A DNA stretch of 64,000 nucleotides. Origin: Filimonas effusa. GTDB taxonomy: Bacteria > Bacteroidota > Bacteroidia > Chitinophagales > Chitinophagaceae. The notes below the pieces were generated by a model, which was not told the origin of the DNA, made no database searches, and worked only from the letters and a program-made list of their open reading frames with translations. Positions 44,386 to 53,613 of this stretch are shown here, in pieces. Position 1 is the stretch's first letter; each line of letters starts with the position of its first letter. The translations under genes were made by a program, and so were the position numbers. Location: contig NZ_SDHZ01000002.1 in the NCBI RefSeq assembly GCF_004118675.1, positions 1,586,485 to 1,650,484 of the forward strand. The letters are read 5' to 3'.

Positions 44386-45462
44386 TTATTGCTGGCCCTG
44401 GTTCACGGTATCCCTGAGGTTATTGAGCTGAGCAATGTTGCGCACCTTAACGGGGTTGTTATTGGTTGCGAACATGACACCTTTAACCACGATGGTATCG
44501 CCCTGGCTGACGCCTTTTGTGATGGCTACGAAGCTGGACTGTCTGAGGCCTGTTTGGACATTGACGAAGGCTGCTTTTCCATCGCGGACCAGGACAACCT
44601 GTTTGTTTTTATCGCTTGGGATAATAACATTGCTGGGCACCAGTATTGCTTTCTGGGTAATGTTCTCGCCTACGTACACTTTTACGAAGGCCCCGGGGTT
44701 GGCTTTACTTACGGGGGGTAACAAAGCGCGGATCCTGAGGTTACGTGTTAAGGCGTTTGCCTGTGGTTCTATTGCAATGACGGAGGCTTTATGGCGGGCG
44801 TTATCTGTACCGTCTATCACTACGTTTACAGTACCGCCTGTTTGTACCAGGGATCCATATTGTTCGGGAATGGTAAAATCGACCTTCAGCTGATTCAGTT
44901 GTTGCATGGAGGCGATAATGGTTGTGGGGGTAACGAAGGCCCCCGGGCTTACCTGCCGTAATCCGAGGGTTCCGCTGAAGGGGGCGCGGACAACCGTTTT
45001 ATCGATCATAGCCAGGGTATAATCGATATCGGCCTTAAAGCCATTTACGGTGTTGAGTGCGGCATCGTAATCGGCCTGGTTGACGCCATTTATATCGAGC
45101 AGCTTGCGTAAACGCTGTTCTGTTTTTTCTGCCAGTTCGAGCTGTACTTTGATCTTACCCAGCTGTGCCTGTAAGTCGGCATCATTGACGCGTGCGATGA
45201 CCGTTCCTTTTTCTACATATTTACCTTCCTGAACGTTGAGGTAGGTAAGGCGTCCGTTTACTTCGGGCCGCAGTTCAACGAATTCGTTGGCGAGGACGGA
45301 GCCATTGGCTTCTACGGCATTAGTGACATTTGTATAGCCGGCTACAATAACATCTACAATGGGTGCCTGATTCTGGGAAGCTTTAGGGTTTTGTTTTTTC
45401 CCGCCGCATGCACCCAGGAGGCAGGAACAGGCAATGATGGCAGGTATTCTACTTGATAACAT
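44386..45462 (-). CDS. RND efflux periplasmic adaptor (membrane fusion protein), lipoprotein
   Basis: 358 residues. Lipobox CLLGAC near residue 19 anchors it to the inner membrane. The barrel-sandwich (lipoyl-like) halves are seen at VELRPEVNGRLTYLNVQEGKYVEKGT and VRAPFSGTLGLRQVSPGAFV, separated by a coiled-coil hairpin, and followed by beta-barrel and membrane-proximal domains. It links the RND permease to TolC. First gene of the three-gene efflux operon. Confidence 0.94.
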   Translation of the reverse strand: MLSSRIPAIIACSCLLGACGGKKQNPKASQNQAPIVDVIVAGYTNVTNAVEANGSVLANEFVELRPEVNGRLTYLNVQEGKYVEKGTVIARVNDADLQAQLGKIKVQLELAEKTEQRLRKLLDINGVNQADYDAALNTVNGFKADIDYTLAMIDKTVVRAPFSGTLGLRQVSPGAFVTPTTIIASMQQLNQLKVDFTIPEQYGSLVQTGGTVNVVIDGTDNARHKASVIAIEPQANALTRNLRIRALLPPVSKANPGAFVKVYVGENITQKAILVPSNVIIPSDKNKQVVLVRDGKAAFVNVQTGLRQSSFVAITKGVSQGDTIVVKGVMFATNNNPVKVRNIAQLNNLRDTVNQGQQ

Positions 45463-45563
45463 CGTTGGGATTTAGCTTTAAAACCATTTACGGATTTAAA
45501 GATAGATAGATTTTAATGCCTATTTAAGGAGCGCTGCTTCACTAACGGTGAACCCCATAAAAA

Positions 45564-45585
45564 AACCGGGCGAGTGCGCCCGGTT
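45564..45585 (-). terminator. Intrinsic terminator after the MG2/plug gene
   Basis: AACCGGGCG (45564-45572) and CGCCCGGTT (45577-45585) form a 9-bp stem with a tight loop; on the minus strand a T-run follows. It ends the transcript of the 45621-48026 gene before the efflux operon. Confidence 0.8.
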
Positions 45586-45620
45586 CACAAAGGTTTAACA
45601 ATCCGTTATCAATGACTGTG

Positions 45621-48026
45621 TTATTCTACTTCCTGTTCAAAGTGAAGCAGTTTACCGTCTTTATTAACCCCTTCGAGCACTACGCGGAGTTTTTTGGTAA
45701 CGTCGTTATTATAGAACTCTACTGTGATCCTATGGTTTTTGGGATCGGTTAATACGTAGGGGTTCCAGTATAAGGTAGTGCGCAGATCGGGCTGGTCGTG
45801 GCGGGGGTCGCCGACTGCGTAGTTAGGGGAATAGAATTCTTTGAAGTTGGTATAGCCGGCAATTTTTTTGAAGTCGAGGCCTTTCCCTGGTTCGGACTTC
45901 ACGTCGCCGCCTCTGCGGGTGTATACGGCTATGGCGCCACCTGCGCCGCCGCCGAAGCTACCGAAGAAGGGGGGGCGCATTACCTTGATATAAGCCACAT
46001 CGGTCATCGGGATATTGGCTAACTGTTGTGCGTCGACGGGCATTTCGTCGAGGAAGAAGGAGGTAGCACTTCCGCGCCAGGTAGCGCCTTCCTGTCCGCT
46101 GCCCATAGCGCCTCCGGAGGTTCCGGAGATCTGCAGACCTGCCACGCGGCCCTGGAGGTACTGGAACACGCTGAAGGAGCTTTGTGCCAGCACATCGTTC
46201 AATACATCGAACTGGTAGCCATCGCCTTTAAACATGCCCGAGGTATATTTTTCGTCGAGGACGTCGACCGGGCGTTTTGCTCTTGACTTTACGGTAACCC
46301 CTTCGAGCGTTGCCGTTTCGAGTAATTTTTTCAGGCGTGCCTGTTCATCGGCAAAATAGCGGGCGCGTGCGTTTCCGCTGGTATCGAGCGTAATGAAGTT
46401 ATAAGCGGGTAAGCCCTGAATTTTATAAGGTGCATCGGCAAGGCCATTCATAAAAGAAACGGCTACCCTTGAGCCCAGTTTGCTTTTTGAATTGAACTGA
46501 TAGTATACGCGCACCGTATCGAAGAACAACATATTAGGATCGGAGAAAGTACCATCGGTTTTCAGTGGTAAAAACGAGAAAGTACGGGAAGAGTCTTTTC
46601 CCTGGAAGATCATATTAATATTACCAGCTTCCCTGAGTTCGGAAGGCGTAGCGCCGAAGACCTTCCCGGAGAAGGATAAAAAGGATGTGTCTTTGGGATA
46701 TTTGATGGCAGGCATCTGGCCTTTTGCCAGCTGTTCCCAGTTAATACGGCGCCAGCCGTTTGTTAACATTACGAGGTCGAGGTGCTGCTGGAGGCTATCG
46801 GCCTTGCTGCTGAAATAGGCTGCTGCGTTGTGCACGTAACCTTTTATTTCGCTTGACAGCAGCAGATAAGAGACGATAGTGTTTGCGGTATCTTTCGCCA
46901 GGTCTGCATCGGTCACTGCGATAGACATATTGGCTGCTACGGTATCGGGCACATCTATTTCGATAAAGCTTTTAGCGCGTTTGCGGGTATCGCCGATGAT
47001 ATCTACGGTAGGCGTAAAGCTGTAGTTATGATTATTGATGAAGGTAATACGTTCTGCCACGGGCAGCCAGTTAGCATCGAACAGGCTTAGTACGATGATG
47101 CCTGAGGGCAGGGTATTTACGGGTATGCTTCCACCGATAGCGGTAGTTTCGGTAAGGTCGACCTTAGCGCGATAGATCATCTGCTGTTGTAAGGTAGCAA
47201 CGATGTAAAGCGTTTTAAGGTTATCGGGAGTATTGGCAGCGCGTTCTACGAGGAAGCTGCGCCTTGGGCCTGTACCTGAGACGGCCATGGTTACACCCGA
47301 CTCTTTGGATTCGGGGAGCGCTGTTGTTTGTATTTTACCGTTGACATCTTTCCAGATGGCGGCATATTTTTGTCCGGCTACCGGTTCCATGTTTATAAAA
47401 CCCATGCCATCGTACTGTGTAACAAAGGTGTCGATCTTAGTTCCCTGTGCGTCTACGATACGTCCTTTTACTGCAACCGGTTTGCCCCACTGATCGTTGG
47501 CTTTAAAAGCCAGTTTTGATTTCAGTCCTGCAATAAGATCACCGCTTTCGGGGAAGAAGCCGAGAGTGGTTTCTATTTTAGGAGGTGTGCCGTGAATGGG
47601 TTTTTGTACGACACGAAGGTCTTTGGTAAACAGGAAGGCGGAATCGAAATTTTTCATCCACTGTGTATAGGCTCTTACGTGTAAGATCTGGCTTTTAAAG
47701 GACGCTGGTATATCGAACTGGCCTTTCGCTGTTCCTTCGAGGAGTGGCGTTGCGGTATGAAGCAATACATTTCCTTCGGCATCGGTCCAGTCGACATAAA
47801 AGTTCTTACTGATATCGGACGGATAGATGCCTGCCATAAGGTAAGCTTTAAACCAAACAGTTTCTCCGGGAGAGTAGACCTGTTTATCGAAGTGGAGGTA
47901 AGCACGTTCCTGCTGATATTGCTCGCTCAACTGTGCCAGGGGTGCGTCGAGTTTCTGAGCAGAGAGTGTTGACATAACACCTAAAAGAGAACCCGCTGCT
48001 AAAAGATAACGTCCGAGTGTAGACAT
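45621..48026 (-). CDS. MG2-domain protein with TonB-receptor plug domain
   Basis: 801 residues. Signal peptide to about residue 23, then an alpha-2-macroglobulin MG2-like domain (YLHFDKQVYSPGETVWFKAY), several further beta-sandwich regions, and near residues 600-720 a TonB-dependent receptor plug-like domain (FQYLQGRVAGLQISG, FLDEMPVDAQQLANI, GGAGGAIAVYTRRGG). The 22-strand barrel is missing: only about 80 residues follow the plug. Such proteins are frequent in Bacteroidota and of unknown role; a periplasmic or outer-membrane-associated function is inferred. Monocistronic, with its own terminator. Confidence 0.82.
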   Translation of the reverse strand: MSTLGRYLLAAGSLLGVMSTLSAQKLDAPLAQLSEQYQQERAYLHFDKQVYSPGETVWFKAYLMAGIYPSDISKNFYVDWTDAEGNVLLHTATPLLEGTAKGQFDIPASFKSQILHVRAYTQWMKNFDSAFLFTKDLRVVQKPIHGTPPKIETTLGFFPESGDLIAGLKSKLAFKANDQWGKPVAVKGRIVDAQGTKIDTFVTQYDGMGFINMEPVAGQKYAAIWKDVNGKIQTTALPESKESGVTMAVSGTGPRRSFLVERAANTPDNLKTLYIVATLQQQMIYRAKVDLTETTAIGGSIPVNTLPSGIIVLSLFDANWLPVAERITFINNHNYSFTPTVDIIGDTRKRAKSFIEIDVPDTVAANMSIAVTDADLAKDTANTIVSYLLLSSEIKGYVHNAAAYFSSKADSLQQHLDLVMLTNGWRRINWEQLAKGQMPAIKYPKDTSFLSFSGKVFGATPSELREAGNINMIFQGKDSSRTFSFLPLKTDGTFSDPNMLFFDTVRVYYQFNSKSKLGSRVAVSFMNGLADAPYKIQGLPAYNFITLDTSGNARARYFADEQARLKKLLETATLEGVTVKSRAKRPVDVLDEKYTSGMFKGDGYQFDVLNDVLAQSSFSVFQYLQGRVAGLQISGTSGGAMGSGQEGATWRGSATSFFLDEMPVDAQQLANIPMTDVAYIKVMRPPFFGSFGGGAGGAIAVYTRRGGDVKSEPGKGLDFKKIAGYTNFKEFYSPNYAVGDPRHDQPDLRTTLYWNPYVLTDPKNHRITVEFYNNDVTKKLRVVLEGVNKDGKLLHFEQEVE

Positions 48027-48240
48027 ATTAGCTGATTATCAAAAGTTTACATTATCGAATTCTGTACAAGTTCGTTCAATTGCTTTTCTAAAAATAAGTT
48101 GTTTGTAACAGACAACGTGAGATTAGTAATAAACGGGCATGAATTTTATGCCTTCTTTACCACAGTTCCTGAATTTTAAGCATAAAGCTGCGTGAGGATC
48201 GGTATTTTTGAAACAAGACCTTATACCATACATACCCCCT

Positions 48241-49434
48241 ATGATGCATATGAAAGCGATAGCTCTACAACCGGAGGAACAAGAACGATTGCATGAACTT
48301 AAAAGGTACGCATTGTTAGATAGTCCTGCCGAGAAAGAATACGATAGTATAGTACAATTGGCGTCGCAGTTATGCCAGGCGCCGATAGCGCTTATTTCCT
48401 TTATAGATGCGGAACGCGAGTGGTTTAAAGCAAAGACAGGCATTACTATTAGCGAAGTGCCGGCAGCATCTTTTCCGGGGAGTAAAGTAATTGAACAGAA
48501 AGGGTTATTACAGATACCTGATCTGCTGGAGGACGCCAATTCGTTTGTATTGTCTGCATTAACGGAGGAAATAACTCCCCGGTTTTATGCAGGTGTTGCT
48601 ATTAGTTCCCCGGAAGGTTTTGTGCTGGGTGTATTAAGTGTGCTTGATACAAGGCCCTCGCGGGAACTTAGTGCAGACCAGGTTTTTGCGCTGGAAGCGC
48701 TTGCCGGTCAGGCTGAAAAGCTGATAGAGTTGCGTTTAAGGAAGAGTGAAACGCAGCGGATGATAAGTACGCAAAACCGGATCACTTCTATCATAGCTCA
48801 TGATGTGCGAAACCCGTTGGCTGCGCTGAAAGCTATTATAGAGTTGAAGACTTCCGGTATGCTTACCGAGGAAGAAACAACGGAGATGTTAAGCATGTCG
48901 GCAAAGCAACTTGACGGAACGCTGGAGATGGTGGCGAACGTGGTAGATTGCGGCAAGCTACAGATAAAGACAAAGCTTCCCGAGAAGCAGGCTATAGATA
49001 TACATGAGCAGGTATCGATGGCTTTTAATGCGCAGCAGCCTAAAGCAACAGCCAAGGGCTCCCAGTTATTTAATAGTGTGACGCCGGGCTTAACTGTTGA
49101 CCTGGATATAGAGACGCAGGTGCTTCAGTTTATACTGCGCAACCTGTTGGATAATGCCATCAAGTTCACAGAAAACGGCAGTGTTACGGTTCGTGCGCAA
49201 AACGTTTATGGCCGGCTGGAGCTGCAAGTGAGCGACACGGGTGTTGGCATAGCTGCGGCTAAAGTTCCCCATCTTTTTGATTTGCAGAAAAATAACAGTA
49301 CACCTGGTACGCGGGGCGAGAAAGGCAGCGGGCTGGGTTTGATACTGGTGCGGGAGTTACTTGAGAAGCTGCGGGGAAGGATACAGATAGAAAGCCAGGA
49401 ACAGTCGGGGACGACGGTTACCATAGTTTTATAG
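48241..49434 (+). CDS. GAF-domain sensor histidine kinase
   Basis: About 397 residues from ATG 48241 (ATG 48244 and 48250 also possible; a TTG at 48208 is less likely). Soluble: no signal peptide or membrane helix. A GAF domain fills residues about 15-155 (RYALLDSPAEKEYDSIVQLA, SFIDAEREWFKAKTG). HisKA follows with SIIAHDVRNPLAALKAI (His near 186) and HATPase with RNLLDNAIKFTENG, SDTGVGIAA and GSGLGLILVRELL. A cytosolic ligand or redox sensor is likely. No response regulator is adjacent. Its 3' UTR carries the 11-bp repeat array. Confidence 0.92.
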   Translation: MMHMKAIALQPEEQERLHELKRYALLDSPAEKEYDSIVQLASQLCQAPIALISFIDAEREWFKAKTGITISEVPAASFPGSKVIEQKGLLQIPDLLEDANSFVLSALTEEITPRFYAGVAISSPEGFVLGVLSVLDTRPSRELSADQVFALEALAGQAEKLIELRLRKSETQRMISTQNRITSIIAHDVRNPLAALKAIIELKTSGMLTEEETTEMLSMSAKQLDGTLEMVANVVDCGKLQIKTKLPEKQAIDIHEQVSMAFNAQQPKATAKGSQLFNSVTPGLTVDLDIETQVLQFILRNLLDNAIKFTENGSVTVRAQNVYGRLELQVSDTGVGIAAAKVPHLFDLQKNNSTPGTRGEKGSGLGLILVRELLEKLRGRIQIESQEQSGTTVTIVL

Positions 49435-49493
49435 CACTGTGACTCAAAGATGTTACCGGGAAAAAGCAAGATCCAGGGGGCCCGCGGAGGGCA

Positions 49494-49603
49494 GCAAGTG
49501 CGATACAAGTGCGATGCAAGTGCGATACAGGTGCGATGCAAGTGCGATGCAAGTGCGATACAGGTGCGATGCAAGTGCGATGCATGAGCGATGCAAGTGC
49601 GGT
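49494..49603. repeat. Ten-unit 11-bp tandem repeat (RCARGTGCGAT)
   Basis: Ten consecutive 11-bp units of GCAAGTGCGAT, ACAAGTGCGAT or ACAGGTGCGAT, the last two degenerate (GCATGAGCGAT, GCAAGTGCGGT). Units 4-6 and 7-9 also show a 33-bp higher-order period. It starts 60 bp past the GAF-kinase stop and ends before the terminator at 49645, so it should be transcribed as 3' UTR. The period is near one DNA helical turn, placing each unit on the same face. Confidence 0.9.
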
Positions 49604-49644
49604 TATAGTTCACTTATAGTATATCCACGCCATATATTTAGCAG

Positions 49645-49677
49645 CCGGGGCAGACCATTGGTTTTGGCCGGCCCCGG
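49645..49677 (+). terminator. Intrinsic terminator of the GAF kinase transcript
   Basis: CCGGGGC (49645-49651) pairs with GCCCCGG (49671-49677), followed by TTTTTATTTC on the plus strand. Confidence 0.7.
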
Positions 49678-49701
49678 TTTTTATTTCTACGGCGGATGAA
49701 T

Positions 49702-51825
49702 TTAGGAGAATAGCCGGTATACTATAAAGCTCATGACATAGGCAAGGGCTGTCATATACCCTACCTGGATGAGCGGCCATTTCCAGGTTTTGGTTTCTCT
49801 TTTTACAATTGCCACGGTGGTCATACATTGCATTGCCAGAACGTAGAATACCATTAGTGATAAGGCGGTGGGCAGTGTGTATACTTTAGAGCCATCGGGC
49901 CTTACTGCGCTGGCCATTTTTTCGCGCAGCGGAACGTTATCGTCGGTTTCTTCTACGCTATATAAAGTGGCCATGGTTCCTACAAACACTTCTCGTGCTG
50001 CGAAGGAAGTTACCAGTGCGATACCTATTTTCCAATCGAAGCCCAGGGGTGCTATTGCGGGTTCGATGGTTCTGCCGATGATGCCTGCGTAAGAGTGTTC
50101 CAGTTTCTCGGTGCTTTTTTCGCTTTCGAGCCCGGCCTTTTCTTCGTTGGTTTTAGCCTGTTGCTGCAGTGCGGCGTATTTTTCATCGATGCCGTGCATT
50201 CTTTTTGAAGGGCCGTAACTGCTAAGTGCCCAAAGTATGAGGGAGATAACGATGATCACACGGCCGGCGTCCCAAACAAAGATCTTGGCTTTTTCTACCA
50301 TTGTGATACCTACGTTCTTCCAGCGGGGTGAGCGGTAAACGGGTAATTCCAATATAAAGAAGCTTTTTTCCTTTACCTTGATCACCATCTTCAATACAAA
50401 ACTTACGATCAGCGCCATTACGATACCCAAGAGGTAAAGTCCCATCATCACTAAACCCTGTAAGCTGAGAAATCCTAAATAGTAAGTATTGGGGACGGCC
50501 AGGGCAATGAGGACTGTAAAGACCGGCAGTCTGGCGCTGCAGCTCATAAAGGGAGTTACGAGAATGGTGAGGAGCCTTTCTTTTTTGTTTTCGATGTTAC
50601 GGGCGGACATGATTGCTGGAACGGCGCAGGCGAAACCGCTGATCATGGGCATCACGCTTTTTCCGTTGAGGCCTACTTTGCGCATGAGTTTATCGCTGAG
50701 GAAGCTGATGCGGGCCATATAGCCTGTGTCTTCGAGGATTGTTATGAGTCCGAAGAGGATCATGATCTGCGGGACAAATACGACGATACCACCGAGGCCT
50801 GCGAGTACGCCATTCAGGAGGAGATCGCTCCACCAGGTTTGGGGGAGCATACCAGCGAGCGAGCCCTGGAGGCTGCTGAAGGTGGCATCGATGAGGTCCA
50901 TGGGGTAGGTGGCGAGCCAGAAGATGCTTTGGAACAGGAGGAATAATGTAGCGAGCAGGATGACATAGCCCCAGATACGGTGCAGGAAGAGGTTATCGAG
51001 TTTTTCGGTGAAGAGTTTTTTCTGCAGCGGATCGGGTTCCACGACATTCTGCTTCATGATTTGCCTGATGCGGCTATAGCGTTGTACGATTTCTTGGGCC
51101 TGTGATTTTGTGGGATTGAATTTATTATCGACTTCGAGTTGTTCTATTGCGTCCTGTGTTTGGGTGGGCAGGGGGAAGTTCTCGTGGTTGATGAGATAGT
51201 GTACTGCGGCATAATCGCTTAATGCCGGCAGTAGTTTTTGCACGCCGCTTACGGCGGCGGGCGCCAGTTCTTTATTTCCGATAAAATCGCGCTGTGGCGC
51301 CTGATATTGTTGTTGTGCTGTTTGCACCAGGGCTTTTTTCAGCTGGCTGATGCCTTTGTTCTTGCGTGGGTTCACCGGGATCACGGGTACACCCAGTTCC
51401 GTTTCCAATCCTGGGACATCTACTTCTATGCCTTTGGAGCGGGCTATATCCATCATGGAGAGGGCTACCACTACCGGCACTTTGAGATCTATTATCTGGC
51501 TGCAGAATAGGAGGTTACGTTTGAGGTTACTGGCGTCCATTACCAGGAGGACCATATCGTATTTCACCTCGGTATCGACGCGCATCATTACCTGATAGGC
51601 GACCCATTCGTCGGCGCGGCGGGGGTACAGGCTATACGTGCCCGGGAGATCTATTACCGTTGCGGTTGTATTATCTTCCAGGGAAGCGTGCCCGGTTTTT
51701 TTATCTACGGTAACGCCCGGGAAGTTACCCACCTTTTGATTGAGGCCGGTAAGGGCATTAAACAACGATGATTTCCCGCTATTGGGATTTCCTACCAATG
51801 CTATGTGTACGTTCCTTCCTGTCAA
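49702..51825 (-). CDS. feoB: Ferrous iron transporter B
   Basis: 707 residues, standard for FeoB. The N-terminal G-protein domain has G1 GNPNSGKSS (residues 11-19), the switch region and G3 DLPGTYSL. The G4 position reads ALSMMD where FeoB usually has NMxD, so the base-recognition Asn is replaced by Ser. The membrane part contains the two Gate motifs and GKSVMPMISGFACAVPAIM. It takes up Fe(II) across the inner membrane. No feoA gene or fused FeoA domain is adjacent. A TACCTTTG promoter box lies 20 bp upstream. Confidence 0.95.
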   Translation of the reverse strand: MTGRNVHIALVGNPNSGKSSLFNALTGLNQKVGNFPGVTVDKKTGHASLEDNTTATVIDLPGTYSLYPRRADEWVAYQVMMRVDTEVKYDMVLLVMDASNLKRNLLFCSQIIDLKVPVVVALSMMDIARSKGIEVDVPGLETELGVPVIPVNPRKNKGISQLKKALVQTAQQQYQAPQRDFIGNKELAPAAVSGVQKLLPALSDYAAVHYLINHENFPLPTQTQDAIEQLEVDNKFNPTKSQAQEIVQRYSRIRQIMKQNVVEPDPLQKKLFTEKLDNLFLHRIWGYVILLATLFLLFQSIFWLATYPMDLIDATFSSLQGSLAGMLPQTWWSDLLLNGVLAGLGGIVVFVPQIMILFGLITILEDTGYMARISFLSDKLMRKVGLNGKSVMPMISGFACAVPAIMSARNIENKKERLLTILVTPFMSCSARLPVFTVLIALAVPNTYYLGFLSLQGLVMMGLYLLGIVMALIVSFVLKMVIKVKEKSFFILELPVYRSPRWKNVGITMVEKAKIFVWDAGRVIIVISLILWALSSYGPSKRMHGIDEKYAALQQQAKTNEEKAGLESEKSTEKLEHSYAGIIGRTIEPAIAPLGFDWKIGIALVTSFAAREVFVGTMATLYSVEETDDNVPLREKMASAVRPDGSKVYTLPTALSLMVFYVLAMQCMTTVAIVKRETKTWKWPLIQVGYMTALAYVMSFIVYRLFS

Positions 51826-51844
51826 AATCGAATTCTTAAAATAT

Positions 51845-51852
51845 CAAAGGTA
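51845..51852 (-). promoter_or_regulatory. -7 box of feoB
   Basis: Minus-strand TACCTTTG, an exact TAnnTTTG match, 19 bp before the feoB ATG. Confidence 0.55.
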
Positions 51853-51894
51853 CATACGGTGGATGGTATAACCTTACGAGATACGGAGTTTCAG

Positions 51895-51902
51895 TACATT
51901 TG
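51895..51902 (+). promoter_or_regulatory. -7 box of the M28 peptidase gene
   Basis: TACATTTG, exact TAnnTTTG, 39 bp before the ATG at 51942. It is divergent from the feoB promoter, within the same 116-bp gap. Confidence 0.55.
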
Positions 51903-51941
51903 CAGCCGGTAATCCGTATGTACCTTTAAAATCTGCTCAGA

Positions 51942-53585
51942 ATGAAAAAGGCGTTGCTTATCCTGGTAGCATTTCCTGTTCTCACATATGCTCAAAGCCG
52001 TAAACAGAAAAAAGCGCAGGCCAAAGCTGACCTGGAAATTGTGACCAACCTGCGGGTGCATATTTCTTACCTGGCAGATGATAAACTTGGGGGCCGGCGT
52101 GCGGGTTCGGACGGAGAGCTTCTGGCTATGCAGTACATCAGCGAGCAATTTAGCAAGGCAGGGTTAGTGCCCAGGGGTGTACGGGCATTTGAGCAGCCCT
52201 TCCAGATAAGGCCGGGTAAACAGTTTTCACAGGGGGGCAATATGCTGAAGGTGAACGACCAGGCGCTTGTACCGGGTGAGGACTTCTTTCCCCTACCCTA
52301 CTCTGCCACGGCGACCATGGAGGGATCGGCTTCGCCATCGCTGCGCGAAAAGGGTGAGCCCTGGTTCTGGGATCTGAAAGAAGCTTTTGACGAAAACAAG
52401 GACAATCCACATTTTGATGCATTGGCAGCTATTCACCATGAGGCTTCAATAGCTGCACGTAAGGGGGCGAAAGCATTGTTCATTATCAATACGGGGCTGC
52501 CATCCAATGATGTAAGCTTTAATAAAAGAGATACCCTGGCGGCCATGACGCTTCCGGTAGTTTATATTACCAGCGCTGCCGCCAAGCGTTATTTCCCGGA
52601 CCTGACCACTTCGTATGCGCTTGACCTGCGGGTGAAAATAGAAGACCCGGTGCGTACGGGGCACAATGTAATTGGGTTTATCAATAACAATGCTGCTCAT
52701 ACTGTTATACTGGGGGCGCATTATGACCACCTGGGGCTGGGAGAAGACGGCAATAGTCTTGACGGTGAAGGGGCAATACATAACGGGGCTGATGACAATG
52801 CCAGCGGCACTGCGGCGCTGCTGGAGCTGGCGCGGTTATTAAAGTCTGCCGCTTACAAAAAGAACAATTACCTGTTCATTGCTTTTTCGGGTGAAGAACT
52901 GGGTTTACTAGGTTCGAAATACTGGCTTGAAAATCATTCCGCCGATATTGTTCCCAACTATATGATCAATATGGATATGATTGGCCGTTATGATAGCCAC
53001 CGGTCGCTTACCATAGGTGGATATGGCAGTTCGCCACAGTGGGGCGGGTTGCTGAAAGGTATTACGGATCATTCTCTTTCTATCCGTTTTGACAGCAGCG
53101 GGGCGGGGCCAAGTGATCATGCTGCTTTCTATCATAAAGGTGTTCCTGTATTATTCTTTTTTACGAACAGTCATGAAGACTATCATAAGGCCAGCGACGA
53201 TGCCGACAAGATCAATTACGAGGGAGCGCTTTCCATTGTAAAATATATACAGGAGGTGGTTGCCGCTACTGACAATGCGGGTAAATTATCTTTTGCGCGG
53301 ACGAAAGATCCCGAGGTGGGCAGTGTTAATCTTCCGGTAACGTTGGGGATTATGCCTGATTATGCTTTCACCGGCACAGGTGTTCGTGTAGATGGCATCG
53401 GCAAGGGGAAACTGGCTGAACGCACGGGATTGAAAACGGGAGATATTGTTTTTCAACTGGGCGACCAACGCTTCACCGATGTCGTGAGTTACATGCAAAC
53501 ATTACGTACCTTTAAAAAAGGAGACACTACGCAGCTGCATATCAAAAGAGGCCAGGAAGAAAAAGTATTCGACATTCAATTTTAA
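51942..53585 (+). CDS. M28-family zinc aminopeptidase with PDZ domain
   Basis: 547 residues. Signal peptide (MKKALLILVAFPVLTYAQ), a PA (protease-associated) insert around 100-230, and the M28 core with co-catalytic zinc ligands in GAHYDHLG, NGADDNASG, FSGEELGLLGS, INMDMIGR and PSDHAAF. Residues about 455-547 form a C-terminal PDZ domain (GIGKGKLAERTGLKTGDIV). A periplasmic or secreted aminopeptidase. It is first in a closely spaced plus-strand group running to the lipoprotein at 56150. Confidence 0.93.
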   Translation: MKKALLILVAFPVLTYAQSRKQKKAQAKADLEIVTNLRVHISYLADDKLGGRRAGSDGELLAMQYISEQFSKAGLVPRGVRAFEQPFQIRPGKQFSQGGNMLKVNDQALVPGEDFFPLPYSATATMEGSASPSLREKGEPWFWDLKEAFDENKDNPHFDALAAIHHEASIAARKGAKALFIINTGLPSNDVSFNKRDTLAAMTLPVVYITSAAAKRYFPDLTTSYALDLRVKIEDPVRTGHNVIGFINNNAAHTVILGAHYDHLGLGEDGNSLDGEGAIHNGADDNASGTAALLELARLLKSAAYKKNNYLFIAFSGEELGLLGSKYWLENHSADIVPNYMINMDMIGRYDSHRSLTIGGYGSSPQWGGLLKGITDHSLSIRFDSSGAGPSDHAAFYHKGVPVLFFFTNSHEDYHKASDDADKINYEGALSIVKYIQEVVAATDNAGKLSFARTKDPEVGSVNLPVTLGIMPDYAFTGTGVRVDGIGKGKLAERTGLKTGDIVFQLGDQRFTDVVSYMQTLRTFKKGDTTQLHIKRGQEEKVFDIQF

Positions 53586-53613
53586 AGCATCGTTACTTTC
53601 CAAATCATCGCGT

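Noticed and set aside
49494..49603. CRISPR-like array
   Set aside because: Units are 11 bp, directly abutting and without unique spacers, and no cas genes are present; it is a simple tandem repeat.
49206..49699. Open frames on both strands across the 11-bp repeats (plus 49439-49699, minus 49206-49613)
   Set aside because: Their long open frames arise from the repeat itself; the residues simply repeat every 11 codons, and one overlaps the kinase gene antisense. No start context or family supports them.
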